NCBI RefSeq assembly: GCF_032598785.1
Contig: NZ_CP102984.1
Direction: 5' to 3' (one strand)
From: Terrisporobacter petrolearius
GTDB taxonomy: Bacteria > Bacillota > Clostridia > Peptostreptococcales > Peptostreptococcaceae
DNA length: 64,000 nt
This document shows positions 17,428 through 27,441 of this stretch, piece after piece. The number at the start of each line of letters is the position of its first letter. Position 1 is the stretch's first letter. The notes under the pieces were generated by a model. The model did not search any database and was not told the DNA's origin. It saw only the letters and a program-made list of their open reading frames with translations. The translations under genes were made by a program, and so were the position numbers.

Positions 17428-18306
17428 TTATTTTTCGTAAGCAATTAATTCTTTTGCTAAATCAGAGTTTCCATAATGACCAACTGTATTTTGATTTTTT
17501 AATAATGTAGTTAAAGAAATTTTTCCCATACCTTCATTTATATTATCTATTGTTGATATATTGTTTTCTGAATATAATTTTAAAATTTCATGATTGCTAT
17601 CATTTTGAGAAACAGCAACTGAGTATTTATTTTCTTCTTTTAATCCATCTAAAATTAATTTTTCTTTTGCATTAAATTTTTCTTTTGCATCTTTTCCTGC
17701 TAATTCTCCAAGTAATACTACTGAATCATAATCTTGATATTTCTTTTCGTCTATATTATTAATTTTTATTACACCTAAATCTTCTAAAGCGTATAATTGG
17801 TCATATCCTTTTGTGCTGCCTAAAGAACTTATTATGTAGTTTATTACATCTTGTGATGATTTAAATGTTTTACTTAAGTCTTTTGACAAAGCAGCTAATT
17901 TTTCTTCATCACTTATGTTATCTTTTACAACTATATTAAAAGACGCTATTCCATTTGCATCTGTTATTAATTTTTCTACATCTTCACTGTAGTCATTATT
18001 TTCATTTGTTAGTATTATTCCAGTATTTTTATCTGTTAATACATCCTTAGTTAATGCATCAATATTTTTATCAATGTATTGTGTTGTTATTTGTATATTT
18101 TCATTTAAAGATTCAATCTCAGACTGTAAATTTTTATTTTTTTCTTTTAAGTCATCAAACTCCGTATTAAAACTTTCAAGTACTTCACTTTGTTGTTTAC
18201 TTAAAGCTTGGTCGTAGTTCAAATTAAAACCAACCAGTATCCCTACTCCTAAAGCAATAAATATAGCACCAATTGTAACTATATAGTACTTCATATTTAT
18301 ATTCAT
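17428..18306 (-). CDS. SteB/MctB-like anchored coiled-coil protein
   Basis: 292 residues: an N-terminal membrane segment (YYIVTIGAIFIALGVGILVG), a coiled coil (about 35-75) and an outer domain of the copper transporter / MctB family, the family of actinobacterial SteB. It lies directly downstream of the SteA-like gene, and the pair is conserved. In Corynebacterium SteA and SteB act at the division septum; here the role in cell envelope or septum is inferred. Confidence 0.75.
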   Translation of the reverse strand: MNINMKYYIVTIGAIFIALGVGILVGFNLNYDQALSKQQSEVLESFNTEFDDLKEKNKNLQSEIESLNENIQITTQYIDKNIDALTKDVLTDKNTGIILTNENNDYSEDVEKLITDANGIASFNIVVKDNISDEEKLAALSKDLSKTFKSSQDVINYIISSLGSTKGYDQLYALEDLGVIKINNIDEKKYQDYDSVVLLGELAGKDAKEKFNAKEKLILDGLKEENKYSVAVSQNDSNHEILKLYSENNISTIDNINEGMGKISLTTLLKNQNTVGHYGNSDLAKELIAYEK

Positions 18307-18328
18307 ATTAATCCTCCTAATTTATATA

Positions 18329-19450
18329 TTACAAATTTAATAGTAATTTCAATTTTAATTGTATTATTCTGATAAATTGCTGCGTTGTTGGTGATAAATA
18401 AGCAAGTATTAATACTGGGAATAATGCTGCTATTATCATAGCCCAAATATATTTTATTTTTAATTTACTTTTATACAGTAAATTAACACCTTTAGCATCT
18501 ATTAACTTAGACCCTATTTTTAGTCTTACAAGGAATGTACTAGCCATACCTTTTCTGCCTTTTTCCAAGAAATCAATCATATTAGAATGTGTTCCAACTG
18601 CAACAATTAACTCTGCCCCATATTCATAGGCTGTAAGCATTGCTATGTCTTCACTTGTTCCTGGCGCTGGAAATACTATAGCATCAAGACCTAAATCTTG
18701 TACTCTTTTAAGACCCGGCGCTCTTCCATCCACATAAGCATGTACTACTATTTCACCAGCTTTTTTTAATGTTTCATCACTAACACTATCCATGTCTCCA
18801 ACTATAACATCTGGAGTATATCCAAATTCTACTAAAGCATCTGCTCCACCATCTACTCCTACAAGAACTGGTTTTACTTCTTCTATGTAGGAAATTATTG
18901 TACTTAAGTCTTCTTTATAATCTTGACCTCTAACAACTACTAATACATGTCTGTCCTTATACTTTGTTTTCACTTTAGGAATTTCTACTTCTCCTAAGAT
19001 GAAGCCTTTTTCCTTTTTTGCATATTCTATAGTATTATCTATGAATCTATCTAATTCTACAGACATATTATCATAAGCTTCTTTTATTTTTATAGATACC
19101 TTTCCTTTGTCTAATACACTACCTTCTCCCAAAAGTTGTCCATCTCTATAGATTTGCCCATTGTTTACTTCTATTATTTGTCCTTCTTTTAATTCATCAA
19201 ATAATTCTTGTCCAATATTATCTATAATTAAAATATTTTTATCTGTTAATATTCCTGGTCCTTTATTTGGATATTTCCCACTTATAGACTGGGCTGCGTT
19301 AATTACTAATTTGACTTTACCTTCTACTAGAGAATTAGCTGCTACTTCATCTATATCCATATGATTAATAACTGCTATCTCTCCCCCTGTAAGTCTCTTC
19401 GCAAGCCTTTTTGTTTTTCTATCTACTTTAATAGGGGCTTCCACTCTCAT
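18329..19450 (-). CDS. SteA-like cytokinetic ring / thiamin-pyrophosphokinase-fold protein
   Basis: About 373 residues. The central part resembles the thiamin pyrophosphokinase catalytic fold (VDGGADAL, DVIVGDMDSVSDE), and the C-terminus carries one or two membrane segments (IWAMIIAALFPVLILAYL), which together define the SteA family. A true kinase role is unlikely; thiN lies elsewhere in this window. I chose ATG 19450 because it follows GGAGG and because the upstream extension would lie before the extended -10 promoter at 19488-19496. Forms a unit with SteB, GT2 and the MraY-like gene. Confidence 0.8.
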   Translation of the reverse strand: MRVEAPIKVDRKTKRLAKRLTGGEIAVINHMDIDEVAANSLVEGKVKLVINAAQSISGKYPNKGPGILTDKNILIIDNIGQELFDELKEGQIIEVNNGQIYRDGQLLGEGSVLDKGKVSIKIKEAYDNMSVELDRFIDNTIEYAKKEKGFILGEVEIPKVKTKYKDRHVLVVVRGQDYKEDLSTIISYIEEVKPVLVGVDGGADALVEFGYTPDVIVGDMDSVSDETLKKAGEIVVHAYVDGRAPGLKRVQDLGLDAIVFPAPGTSEDIAMLTAYEYGAELIVAVGTHSNMIDFLEKGRKGMASTFLVRLKIGSKLIDAKGVNLLYKSKLKIKYIWAMIIAALFPVLILAYLSPTTQQFIRIIQLKLKLLLNL

Positions 19451-19487
19451 AATTAAAACCTCCGACATTTTATTAAAATCATATAAC

Positions 19488-19496
19488 ATTATAACA
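19488..19496 (-). promoter_or_regulatory. Extended -10 promoter of the steA operon
   Basis: Minus-strand TGTTATAAT, a perfect TG-n-TATAAT, about 37 bp before the SteA start; the -35 is poor (TTTCCT at 17 bases). Confidence 0.5.
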
Positions 19497-19571
19497 TTAT
19501 TTAAGAACAAAGGAAATATTTTATAGTTTCATAAATTATTATATGTTTTTTAATTTATTAAAAACAATTAG

Positions 19572-20795
19572 TTATATTTCTTTTATTTTTTTAATAAGTA
19601 AATTTTTTTTATTTAAATTAGGGTTGATTATAACTTGGTTTAAAAGATAATTGAGAACTTGTCCCACAGCTTTATTTTCATAGCCTTGAGCCATAATATC
19701 TTTTCCATTTATTTTTAGATTTTTAATTGTATAACATTCTTTATTTTCTTCAATTTCTTTTAATATATCTATAATTTTTTCATAATTTTCTTCATCTTCA
19801 CAAATCACTCTATTTATATCTAAATAATCTTCAAACAATTTTCTATCGATTTTATTTAATATTTTTTTTATTTTAATCTTATCTAAATTATTAATGTCAG
19901 TTTCTTTAATTAAATCTAAAATAATATCATGATCCTTATTTGTTTTCTTTGAATATACTAATTGCTTACAAAACATCTTACAATCTATGTTTAACTTTTC
20001 AATTATGTAATCTAATACTACCAATCTTTTTACCAAAACTTTATCAATTTTTTTTAATATACTAATTTTTTTATATAACTTTTCAATTCTATTTTCATCT
20101 TCTTCACTACTTATGTGTAAATTGTTTAATAATTTTGTTTTAAAAAGATATATAATATTTTCCGGTTTATTGCTAAGTATGACTTTATTAAACTCATCAG
20201 TTATTCTCTCTAAGCTAATATTTTTTATTATTGTTGCATTATTATAAATAGCCAAAAGAGTATCCGTTTCTATTTGAAAATCTAATTTACTAGAGAATCT
20301 AATGGCTCTGATCATCCTTAAGCCATCTTCATTAAATCTATCATAGGGATTTCCCACTGTTTTAATAATTTTGTTTTCAATATCCCTCTTTCCTCCAAAT
20401 AAATCTACTAATCCTTCATTTTCATTGTATGCCATGGCATTTATAGTAAAATCACGTCTTTTTAAATCTTCTTCTAATTTATTTGTAAAATCAACATTTT
20501 CTGGTCTTCTATGATCTTTATATTCACCTTCTATTCTATATGTTGTTATTTCGTATATTTCCTCATCTATTACTACACTTATAGTCCCATGCTCTATTCC
20601 TGTTTCTATGCATTTAAAGTCCCTAAATATATTTTTAATTGTTTTGGGAGTAGCATTAGTCGTTATGTCATAGTCATTAGGTTTAATACCTAATATAGCA
20701 TCCCTGACGCACCCTCCTACTATATATGCTTCAAAATTATTTTCATGTATTTTATCTATTATGTATTTAACTTTTGGAGGTAAGCTTATTTTCAT
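19572..20795 (-). CDS. cca: CCA-adding tRNA nucleotidyltransferase (class II)
   Basis: 407 residues. The head has the nucleotidyltransferase signature (YIVGGCVRDAILG, then NDYDITTNA with the two catalytic Asp), followed by RRDFTINAMA and the neck motif DRFNEDGLRMIRAIRF. It adds or repairs the 3'-CCA end of tRNAs. Poly(A) polymerase is the alternative in this family, but the RRDFTINAMAY and EDGLR motifs favour CCA addition. Located between spo0A and steA. Confidence 0.9.
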   Translation of the reverse strand: MKISLPPKVKYIIDKIHENNFEAYIVGGCVRDAILGIKPNDYDITTNATPKTIKNIFRDFKCIETGIEHGTISVVIDEEIYEITTYRIEGEYKDHRRPENVDFTNKLEEDLKRRDFTINAMAYNENEGLVDLFGGKRDIENKIIKTVGNPYDRFNEDGLRMIRAIRFSSKLDFQIETDTLLAIYNNATIIKNISLERITDEFNKVILSNKPENIIYLFKTKLLNNLHISSEEDENRIEKLYKKISILKKIDKVLVKRLVVLDYIIEKLNIDCKMFCKQLVYSKKTNKDHDIILDLIKETDINNLDKIKIKKILNKIDRKLFEDYLDINRVICEDEENYEKIIDILKEIEENKECYTIKNLKINGKDIMAQGYENKAVGQVLNYLLNQVIINPNLNKKNLLIKKIKEI

Positions 20796-20859
20796 ATTTG
20801 TATCTCCTTAATATGTTGATAGTTTTATTTATCTATATCTGTTTAAAATTTACTCCACT

Positions 20860-20894
20860 CAAAAAATAAAGCCTTCTAAATAGTTAGAAGGCTT
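20860..20894 (-). terminator. Terminator of spo0A
   Basis: Arms AAGCCTTCTAA (20869-20879) and TTAGAAGGCTT (20884-20894) are perfect; a T run follows on the minus strand. Confidence 0.85.
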
Positions 20895-20912
20895 ACTGTA
20901 ATCAATTTAAAA

Positions 20913-21725
20913 TTATTTAACCATGCTGTGTTCTAATCTTAATTTATCTGCAATCATTGCTATAAATTCAGAGTTTGTTGGTTTACCTTTAGTATTGTGT
21001 ACTGTATAACCAAATAATTGATTTATCGTATCAACCTTTCCTCTACTCCATGCAACTTCTATTGCATGTCTTATTGCTCTTTCAACTCTACTTGGAGTAG
21101 TGTTATATTTTTTTGCAATGCTTGGATATAATTCTTTCGTTACTGCTCCTAAAAGTTCTACATTATCAATAACCATTTTTATAGCTTCTCTTAAGTATAA
21201 GTATCCTTTTATATGAGCTGGAACACCTATTTCATGGATTATATTTGTTATTTCTGTTTCTATATTTCCTGTGTTTTTAACATAATCACTTCTTGTCATT
21301 TGAACTTCTTGATTTTGTCTTATCTTTGGTTCTCCACCAACAACTTTATTAGTTACTAACTCCCTAATTCTGTTTATGAATATTACAAAATCAAAAGGTT
21401 TAACAATATAGTAATCCGCTCCTAAATTTATAGCTGTTTGAGTTATTTTATCTTGCCCAACAGCAGATAATACTATTATTTTTGGTTGTTTAGGAAGATC
21501 CATTGAATTTAATTTTTCTATTACCCCTAAACCATCTAGGTGTGGCATTATTACGTCTAATACTAATAAGTCTGGTTGTGTTTTTTGTACTAATTCAAGA
21601 GCTTCAATACCATCTTTTGCTATTCCTAATATTTCAATATCTTCTTCATTAGATAAATATTCCTTTAATAGCTGACAAAAATCTTTATTATCGTCTGCTA
21701 ATACTATTTTAATCTTTTCGTTCAC
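20913..21725 (-). CDS. spo0A: Sporulation master response regulator Spo0A
   Basis: About 270 residues. The receiver domain (1-125) has the acidic pocket DD (VLADDNKDF), the phosphoacceptor Asp in LLVLDVIMPHLDG, the conserved Thr/Ser (VLSAVGQ) and Lys (IVKPFD). The C-terminal DNA-binding domain (from about 150) includes the Spo0A signature TPSRVERAIRHAIEVAWSRG and ends HSMVK. It binds 0A boxes and starts sporulation. GTG 21725, seven bases after GGGGGG, is the best start; an in-frame TTG at 21740 would overlap that site. A sigma-H promoter and a 0A box lie upstream. Confidence 0.97.
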   Translation of the reverse strand: MNEKIKIVLADDNKDFCQLLKEYLSNEEDIEILGIAKDGIEALELVQKTQPDLLVLDVIMPHLDGLGVIEKLNSMDLPKQPKIIVLSAVGQDKITQTAINLGADYYIVKPFDFVIFINRIRELVTNKVVGGEPKIRQNQEVQMTRSDYVKNTGNIETEITNIIHEIGVPAHIKGYLYLREAIKMVIDNVELLGAVTKELYPSIAKKYNTTPSRVERAIRHAIEVAWSRGKVDTINQLFGYTVHNTKGKPTNSEFIAMIADKLRLEHSMVK

Positions 21726-21791
21726 TAAAATTCCCCCCAATAATAAGTTTTTCTTATTTTAATTTTTTTATATCATTACTCTTTTAGGTTT

Positions 21792-21819
21792 ATTCGACAC
21801 TGTAAAATTATATTCCTTC
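21792..21819 (-). promoter_or_regulatory. Sigma-H promoter of spo0A with an overlapping 0A box
   Basis: On the minus strand GAAGGAATA (21811-21819), 12 bases, GTCGAAT (21792-21798) fits the sigma-H consensus (RnAGGAwWW, 11-12, RnnGAAT). The -10 is overlapped by TGTCGAA (21793-21799), the core of a 0A box. This suggests sigma-H transcription with direct feedback by Spo0A-P at the same bases. Confidence 0.75.
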
Positions 21820-21846
21820 TAAGTGTTTAAATATTTTATTATCAAT

Positions 21847-22863
21847 TTACAATTTTAACATTTCATCGATGAAAATGCCATATCCTTTTTTAGGATTATG
21901 CTTGAATACATAGGTTAAACTGCCAATAAGTTTGTTATTTTGTATAATAGGGGCACCACTCATCCCTTTTACAATTCCACCAGTATAGTCAATTAATTTA
22001 TCATCAACAACTTTTATTAACATATTATTGTCTTCTTTTATTATTTTTTCTATTTTTATTTCATAGGATTCAACATTTCCTTCTTTTGATTGAAAAAGTA
22101 CATATGCACTCCCAGTTTTAACATTATTTTTTTTACCAATTTCAATAAGTGGAAGATTAGACTCATAGTTGTAGTTGTAAAATTTTCCTTTTATTCCATT
22201 GTTTGAATTTATAAAAAACTTTCCAATAGAATTATTATAATCTATTATAGCATTAATCTGGCCAATATTCTTTTCATTATTTTTATGAATAGATATACTG
22301 GAAGCGTTGTAAATATTTCCTTCTTTAATGTTTAGTAGCTTTTCTGTATCCATATCGCAAATACCATGACCTATAGCATAAAATTCATTGGTAACAGGGT
22401 TATAACAAGTTAATGTTCCTATTCCAGATATTTTGTCTCTTACCCAAAGACCTAATTTGTATCTATCATTTTCATTTTTAGTTTTTATTTTACATTTTTT
22501 AAATTTGTTATTTCTCTCAAATATGATCTCTACTTCATCTAAACAAAGTTTATTTAAAACATTTGAAATATCTTTGTAATTATTAATTTTTTCCCCTTCT
22601 ATAGATATGATATTATCTCCTATTTTTAGACCTCCAATATATTCTATATCATCTTCTTCAAATCCTATAACTAAGGCTCCATCTGTATCAGCTTTAATCC
22701 CAACAATATTGCCCAGGGGGTACACATATTGCTTATTTGATATGTTTTGATTTTGGAAAGTTTCTAAGACGTTATTATCTTTTTGTTTAAGTAATATATC
22801 ACAAAAAATTAACAAGGCAAAAATAAAAAATATGCTTATTATAAATCTATTGTTTTTTTTCAT
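21847..22863 (-). CDS. spoIVB: Stage IV sporulation protein B, SpoIVB serine peptidase
   Basis: About 338 residues: N-terminal signal anchor (FIISIFFIFALLIFCDIL), PDZ domain (about 60-125, GALVIGF...LKIGDNIISI) and the S55 peptidase domain with His in AIGHGICD and the catalytic Ser in VKGMSGAPI. In B. subtilis it is secreted from the forespore into the intermembrane space and triggers pro-sigma-K processing. Here SigK lacks a pro-sequence, so SpoIVB presumably serves another target, as is thought in C. difficile. ATG 22863 is chosen, though its spacing from AAGGA is long; ATG 22875 is too close to it. Confidence 0.92.
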   Translation of the reverse strand: MKKNNRFIISIFFIFALLIFCDILLKQKDNNVLETFQNQNISNKQYVYPLGNIVGIKADTDGALVIGFEEDDIEYIGGLKIGDNIISIEGEKINNYKDISNVLNKLCLDEVEIIFERNNKFKKCKIKTKNENDRYKLGLWVRDKISGIGTLTCYNPVTNEFYAIGHGICDMDTEKLLNIKEGNIYNASSISIHKNNEKNIGQINAIIDYNNSIGKFFINSNNGIKGKFYNYNYESNLPLIEIGKKNNVKTGSAYVLFQSKEGNVESYEIKIEKIIKEDNNMLIKVVDDKLIDYTGGIVKGMSGAPIIQNNKLIGSLTYVFKHNPKKGYGIFIDEMLKL

Positions 22864-22930
22864 ACTTAATCTCATTTCCTTCTAAATAATAATTTCTATA
22901 TTATAATTCCATTAAATAGTTAAATTATAC

Positions 22931-22962
22931 AAAAAAAGAATAGAAAATAATTCTATTCCTTT
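22931..22962 (-). terminator. Terminator of recN
   Basis: Stem GAATAGAA / TTCTATTC with a five-base loop, followed on the minus strand by a T7 run. Confidence 0.75.
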
Positions 22963-22986
22963 TATTAACAGTATTTAATTATTAAA

Positions 22987-24666
22987 TTAATGTTTTTCTT
23001 TTGTCAAATTAACAATCTCTCTAGCGTGTTCAATAGTTGTGTCAGTTATATTGCTACCAGCTATAAGTCTAGCTATTTCATTTATACTTTCTTCATCTTT
23101 TAATTTTTTAATAATTGTATAAGTTCTATTTTGATCACTATTTTTTGATATACAAAAATGTGTATCTGCATTAGCTGCTATTTGTGGTAAATGGGTTATA
23201 CAAAGTATTTGTTTTTTCTTTGCAATATTATGTAACTTCTCACCTACAACTTGAGCAGCAATTCCACTTATACCTGCATCTATCTCGTCAAACACTATAG
23301 TATCTATTTCATCTATATCTGCAAGTATTGTTTTAAATGCTAGCATAAATCTAGACATTTCTCCACCTGATGCAACTTTATAAATTGGTTTTAAATCCTC
23401 TCCTAAGTTAAATGATATCATAAATTCGACTTCACTGTTTCCACTTTGAGAATATGTAGATTGAGCAAAATTCACTTTAAAGCTAACACCCTTCATATCT
23501 AGAGATTTTAGCTCACTTAATATGGCTTGTTCTAAATTTATGGCAACTTCTTGTCTCACTTTTGTAAGAGAAGAAGCTTTTTGGCTTAGTTCCTCTTCTA
23601 ACTCCACCAATTTATTTTTTAGGCTTTCTGACATTTCATCTCTATTTACTATGTCCTCTAACCTAGATGATATTTCATCCTTATATTTTAAAATATCTTC
23701 TATAGTATCTCCATATTTTCTTCTTAAATTATTTATCTCATCTACCCTTACTTCTATTTGTTCAAGTTCGTAAGGTTCAAAATCAATATTTTCTTTATAG
23801 TTTCTAAGATCCCTACAAGTGTCTTGAAGTTCGTACATAATGCGCTCTACAATTTCACTGTATTCACTTAAAGTTTCATCATACTTACTTATTTCACTTA
23901 ATTCTTTTGAGGCCATACCAATTAAATCAACTGCATTCACACTTCCATCGTGTAACTTTTCATAGCTTAAATTAAGATTATTATATATCTTTTCACTATT
24001 TCTATAGATTTCTCTTTGTCTTAATAAATCTTCATACTCATCTTTACTTAGTGCAGCTGCTTCAATTTCATTAATTTGAAATTTTAATAAGTCTATTTCT
24101 CTTTGAATTTCTTTTTCATCTTTATTTTCATTCAGTGTATTTAATGCCTTTTTTACTTTATTGTACTCTGTATAAGTATTTTTATATTCATTTCTTGGTA
24201 AATCTAATATTTTACCTCCAAATAAATCTAAAAATTTTAAGTGTGTATCTTTATTAAATAATGCTTGATTTTGATGCTGTCCATGTAAATCTATAAATGT
24301 AAGAGCAATTTCCTTTAATATTGACATTTTTATAGTTCTTCCATTTATCCTAGCCACACTTTTTCCATCTGCATAAATAATCCTAGTTATAATTAGTTCG
24401 TCATCTTCTAAATCTATGTCATATTCATCTAGTATTTTCTGTAAATTAGTACTTGGCGATGATACTATAATTTCTGCAATACCTTTTTCAGTGCCTTTTC
24501 TTAAAAAAGACTTGTCGTATTTATTTCCTAAACATAAGCCAAGAGCCTCTATTATAATAGATTTTCCTGAACCAGTTTCCCCCGTTAATATGTTTAGATT
24601 TTGGCCTAAGTTTATTCTGCATTCTTCAACTAAGGCACAATTTTTCATATACAATTCAAGGATCAT
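22987..24666 (-). CDS. recN: DNA repair protein RecN
   Basis: 559 residues, an SMC-like ATPase for double-strand-break repair. Walker A GETGSGKS near residue 33, long coiled coils (about 160-370), then the ABC signature VASGGEMSRFMLAFK and Walker B TIVFDEIDAGISG. Full length. It is 25 bp downstream of tlyA; the ahrC/argR gene that separates them in B. subtilis is absent. Confidence 0.95.
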   Translation of the reverse strand: MILELYMKNCALVEECRINLGQNLNILTGETGSGKSIIIEALGLCLGNKYDKSFLRKGTEKGIAEIIVSSPSTNLQKILDEYDIDLEDDELIITRIIYADGKSVARINGRTIKMSILKEIALTFIDLHGQHQNQALFNKDTHLKFLDLFGGKILDLPRNEYKNTYTEYNKVKKALNTLNENKDEKEIQREIDLLKFQINEIEAAALSKDEYEDLLRQREIYRNSEKIYNNLNLSYEKLHDGSVNAVDLIGMASKELSEISKYDETLSEYSEIVERIMYELQDTCRDLRNYKENIDFEPYELEQIEVRVDEINNLRRKYGDTIEDILKYKDEISSRLEDIVNRDEMSESLKNKLVELEEELSQKASSLTKVRQEVAINLEQAILSELKSLDMKGVSFKVNFAQSTYSQSGNSEVEFMISFNLGEDLKPIYKVASGGEMSRFMLAFKTILADIDEIDTIVFDEIDAGISGIAAQVVGEKLHNIAKKKQILCITHLPQIAANADTHFCISKNSDQNRTYTIIKKLKDEESINEIARLIAGSNITDTTIEHAREIVNLTKEKH

Positions 24667-24691
24667 TTTATGCCCCCTTTATCATTACTTG

Positions 24692-25504
24692 TTATTTATT
24701 TAAGTTATGAGATTCTTCTACAACTTCAGCTATTTTTTTATCAAAAGATTCCTTGTCAAAAGTAAAGTCATCCTTATTATTTCTTAAATGAATTAAGTAT
24801 TCTATATTACCTTCTGGTCCTTTTATTGGAGAATAATCAAGATTTAAAATTGCAAATCCATTCTCAATAACATATGTTGATATTGTCTCTATAACTTCAA
24901 TATGAACTTTTTTATCTCTTACCACACCCTTTTTACCAACTTTTTCTTTTCCTGCTTCAAACTGAGGTTTAATTAATGCTACTACCTCTCCATCTCTATT
25001 AAGTAATTCTTTTGCTTTAGGTAAAACAAGTTTAAGTGATATAAAAGATACATCTATAGATGCAAAATCTGCAAATTCCTTTGTATCTTCAATTGTTACA
25101 TATCTTATATTAGTTCTTTCCATACAGACAACCCTCTCATCTTGTCTTAACTTCCAAGCTAATTGTCCATAACCTACATCTATCGAAAACACTTTTACTG
25201 CGCCATTTTGAAGCATACAGTCAGTAAATCCTCCTGTTGATGCTCCTATATCCATACAAACTTTATCCTTAAGAGTTACACCAAAATATTTCATTGCTTT
25301 TTCAAGTTTTAATCCACCTCTACTTACATAAGGAATTGGATTACCTTTTACTAAAATATTAGCCTCTTCTTTAACTTCTGTTCCCGGTTTGTCACATCTT
25401 TGATTGTCTACAAAAACAAGACCTGCCATTATAGCTTTTTTCGCTCTTTCCCTGCTCTCAAAATGCCCTTTATCTACAAGTAAAATATCTATTCTTTTTT
25501 TCAT
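24692..25504 (-). CDS. tlyA: TlyA-family rRNA 2'-O-methyltransferase
   Basis: 270 residues. N-terminal S4 RNA-binding domain (KKRIDILLVDKG, residues 1-60) followed by an FtsJ-like SAM methyltransferase domain (VCMDIGASTGGFTDCML; FASIDVSFISL). It probably methylates 2'-OH of 16S and/or 23S rRNA, as mycobacterial TlyA does. Lies between dxs and recN as yqxC does in B. subtilis. Confidence 0.9.
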   Translation of the reverse strand: MKKRIDILLVDKGHFESRERAKKAIMAGLVFVDNQRCDKPGTEVKEEANILVKGNPIPYVSRGGLKLEKAMKYFGVTLKDKVCMDIGASTGGFTDCMLQNGAVKVFSIDVGYGQLAWKLRQDERVVCMERTNIRYVTIEDTKEFADFASIDVSFISLKLVLPKAKELLNRDGEVVALIKPQFEAGKEKVGKKGVVRDKKVHIEVIETISTYVIENGFAILNLDYSPIKGPEGNIEYLIHLRNNKDDFTFDKESFDKKIAEVVEESHNLNK

Positions 25505-25508
25505 TATA

Positions 25509-27377
25509 CTATCCTTCTAATAATAAATTTTTTATTCTGTTTGCTATTTGTTCATCTGACATTCCTATTGTTTCAAATAATTGTTCCACATTACCATGTT
25601 CAACATACTTATCAGGAATACCTATATTTTCAACTTTTACATTATAATTATTATCTATTACAAATTTATTTATTCTACTTCCAAATCCGCCACTTATAAC
25701 ATTATCTTCTATAGTTACCACCTTCGAATGTTTCTTCAATAATTCATGCAATAAATCTTCATCCATGGGCTTTAAAAACCTTGCATTTACTATTGTAGGG
25801 TTTATATTATCTTTAATAAGTATTTTTCTTGCATTTAATGCTTTTTCAACCATGTTACCAATAGCTAATACTAACACATCTTTACCTTGTTCTAATACTT
25901 CATACGTTCCTACTTTTATTTTATCGTAAGACCCCTTATCAATATAATATGAATTCCCTCTAGGATATCTTATAGCTACAGGCCCATCTATCTCAGTGGA
26001 TAATTCCATCATTAAATCTAACTCTTTTATATCTTTTGGAGCCATTACAATTAAGTTTGGCACCACATTTAAATAACTTAGGTCAAATACTCCATGATGT
26101 GTTTCTCCATCATTACCAACAAGACCCGCTCTGTCAATTAAGAAAGTAACATTCTTTTTCGTTATAGATACATCATGTATAACTTGGTCGTAACCTCTTT
26201 GTAAGAAAGATGAGTATACTGCAAAATACGGCTTCATCCCTTCCTTCGCAAGGCCTGCTGCAAATGTCGTGGCATGTTGTTCAGCTATTCCCACATCATA
26301 ATATCTATATGGATAAGATATGGCGAAATTGTTTAACCCTGTACCTGAAGGCATGGCTGCTGTAATAGCTACAATTGTATCATCTTCGTCTGCCATACTA
26401 ACTAGTTTTTTACCTACATGAGAAGATATGCTTTCTTTTGTAGATGCTTTAAGCCCTTGTTCTATGTTAAACTTAGATACCCCGTGGTATTTATCAGGTG
26501 CATGCTCAGCAAACTCATAGCCTTTACCTTTTTCAGTTATAACATGTAATAAAACAGGTCCTTTTTTATTTTTAGCTTTATTTAAAATATCTATTAATTC
26601 TTTAATATTGTGACCATCTATAGGTCCATAATATTTAATTCCAAAAGACTCAAATAAATCACAATCTTGTGGTGTAAATTTGCTTATAATTCCGTCTTTA
26701 AACTTATCTGCTGTTTTATATATAAAGTTACCTGTTTTTGTCATAGATAATATTTTCTCTATTTGATCTTTAACTTGATTGGCTTTAGCATTTCTAATAA
26801 TACTGGATAAATATCTTGACATTCCACCTACATTTTTGTCTATAGACATTTCATTATCATTTAAAATTATTATCATTTTCTTATTTAAATAACCTAAGTG
26901 ATTTATAGCCTCCAGTGCCATGCCTCCTGTTATAGACCCATCTCCTATAACAGACACCACGTTAAAATCTTCTCTCTTTATATCTCTTGCACATGCAATT
27001 CCAAGACCTACTGATATAGATGTAGAACTATGTCCTGTGTCAAATATATCATGTTCACTTTCATTTTCCTTAGGAAATCCACTTAAACCATTAAGCTGTC
27101 TAAGTGTTGCAAATTCGTCTTTACGCCCAGTAATGATCTTATGTACATAGGATTGATGACCTACATCCCATATTAATTTGTCTTTTGGACTATCGAAAAC
27201 TTTGTGCAATGCCAAAGTCAGCTCAACAACTCCTAAATTTGAAGCTAAATGACCTCCAGTTTTCGAAATAGAGTTTATTAAAAACTGTCTTATTTCTTCT
27301 GCCAATTTTTCCATTTCATCTGTATTTAATTTTTTTATATCTTCTGGAGAATTTACTTCATTTAAATAATTACACAT
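25509..27377 (-). CDS. dxs: 1-deoxy-D-xylulose-5-phosphate synthase
   Basis: About 622 residues. Thiamin diphosphate motif GDGSITGGMALEAINHLG, the catalytic pocket His (VGHQSYVHK), pyrimidine-binding region with VGIAEQHA, and the C-terminal transketolase domain. First enzyme of the MEP isoprenoid pathway (pyruvate + glyceraldehyde-3-phosphate). ATG 27377 follows AGGTGAGG. ispA lies just upstream, so precursor and prenyl-chain synthesis are clustered. Confidence 0.96.
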   Translation of the reverse strand: MCNYLNEVNSPEDIKKLNTDEMEKLAEEIRQFLINSISKTGGHLASNLGVVELTLALHKVFDSPKDKLIWDVGHQSYVHKIITGRKDEFATLRQLNGLSGFPKENESEHDIFDTGHSSTSISVGLGIACARDIKREDFNVVSVIGDGSITGGMALEAINHLGYLNKKMIIILNDNEMSIDKNVGGMSRYLSSIIRNAKANQVKDQIEKILSMTKTGNFIYKTADKFKDGIISKFTPQDCDLFESFGIKYYGPIDGHNIKELIDILNKAKNKKGPVLLHVITEKGKGYEFAEHAPDKYHGVSKFNIEQGLKASTKESISSHVGKKLVSMADEDDTIVAITAAMPSGTGLNNFAISYPYRYYDVGIAEQHATTFAAGLAKEGMKPYFAVYSSFLQRGYDQVIHDVSITKKNVTFLIDRAGLVGNDGETHHGVFDLSYLNVVPNLIVMAPKDIKELDLMMELSTEIDGPVAIRYPRGNSYYIDKGSYDKIKVGTYEVLEQGKDVLVLAIGNMVEKALNARKILIKDNINPTIVNARFLKPMDEDLLHELLKKHSKVVTIEDNVISGGFGSRINKFVIDNNYNVKVENIGIPDKYVEHGNVEQLFETIGMSDEQIANRIKNLLLEG

Positions 27378-27441
27378 AATTTTCCTCACCTTTATAATGG
27401 TCTAATTTATTTTCATTTTGTATTTAAAAATAACTCATACT

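Noticed and set aside
22864..22930. Forespore sigma promoter for spoIVB
   Set aside because: GTATA and a GG-rich -10-like stretch are present but fit sigma-F and sigma-G consensus poorly.
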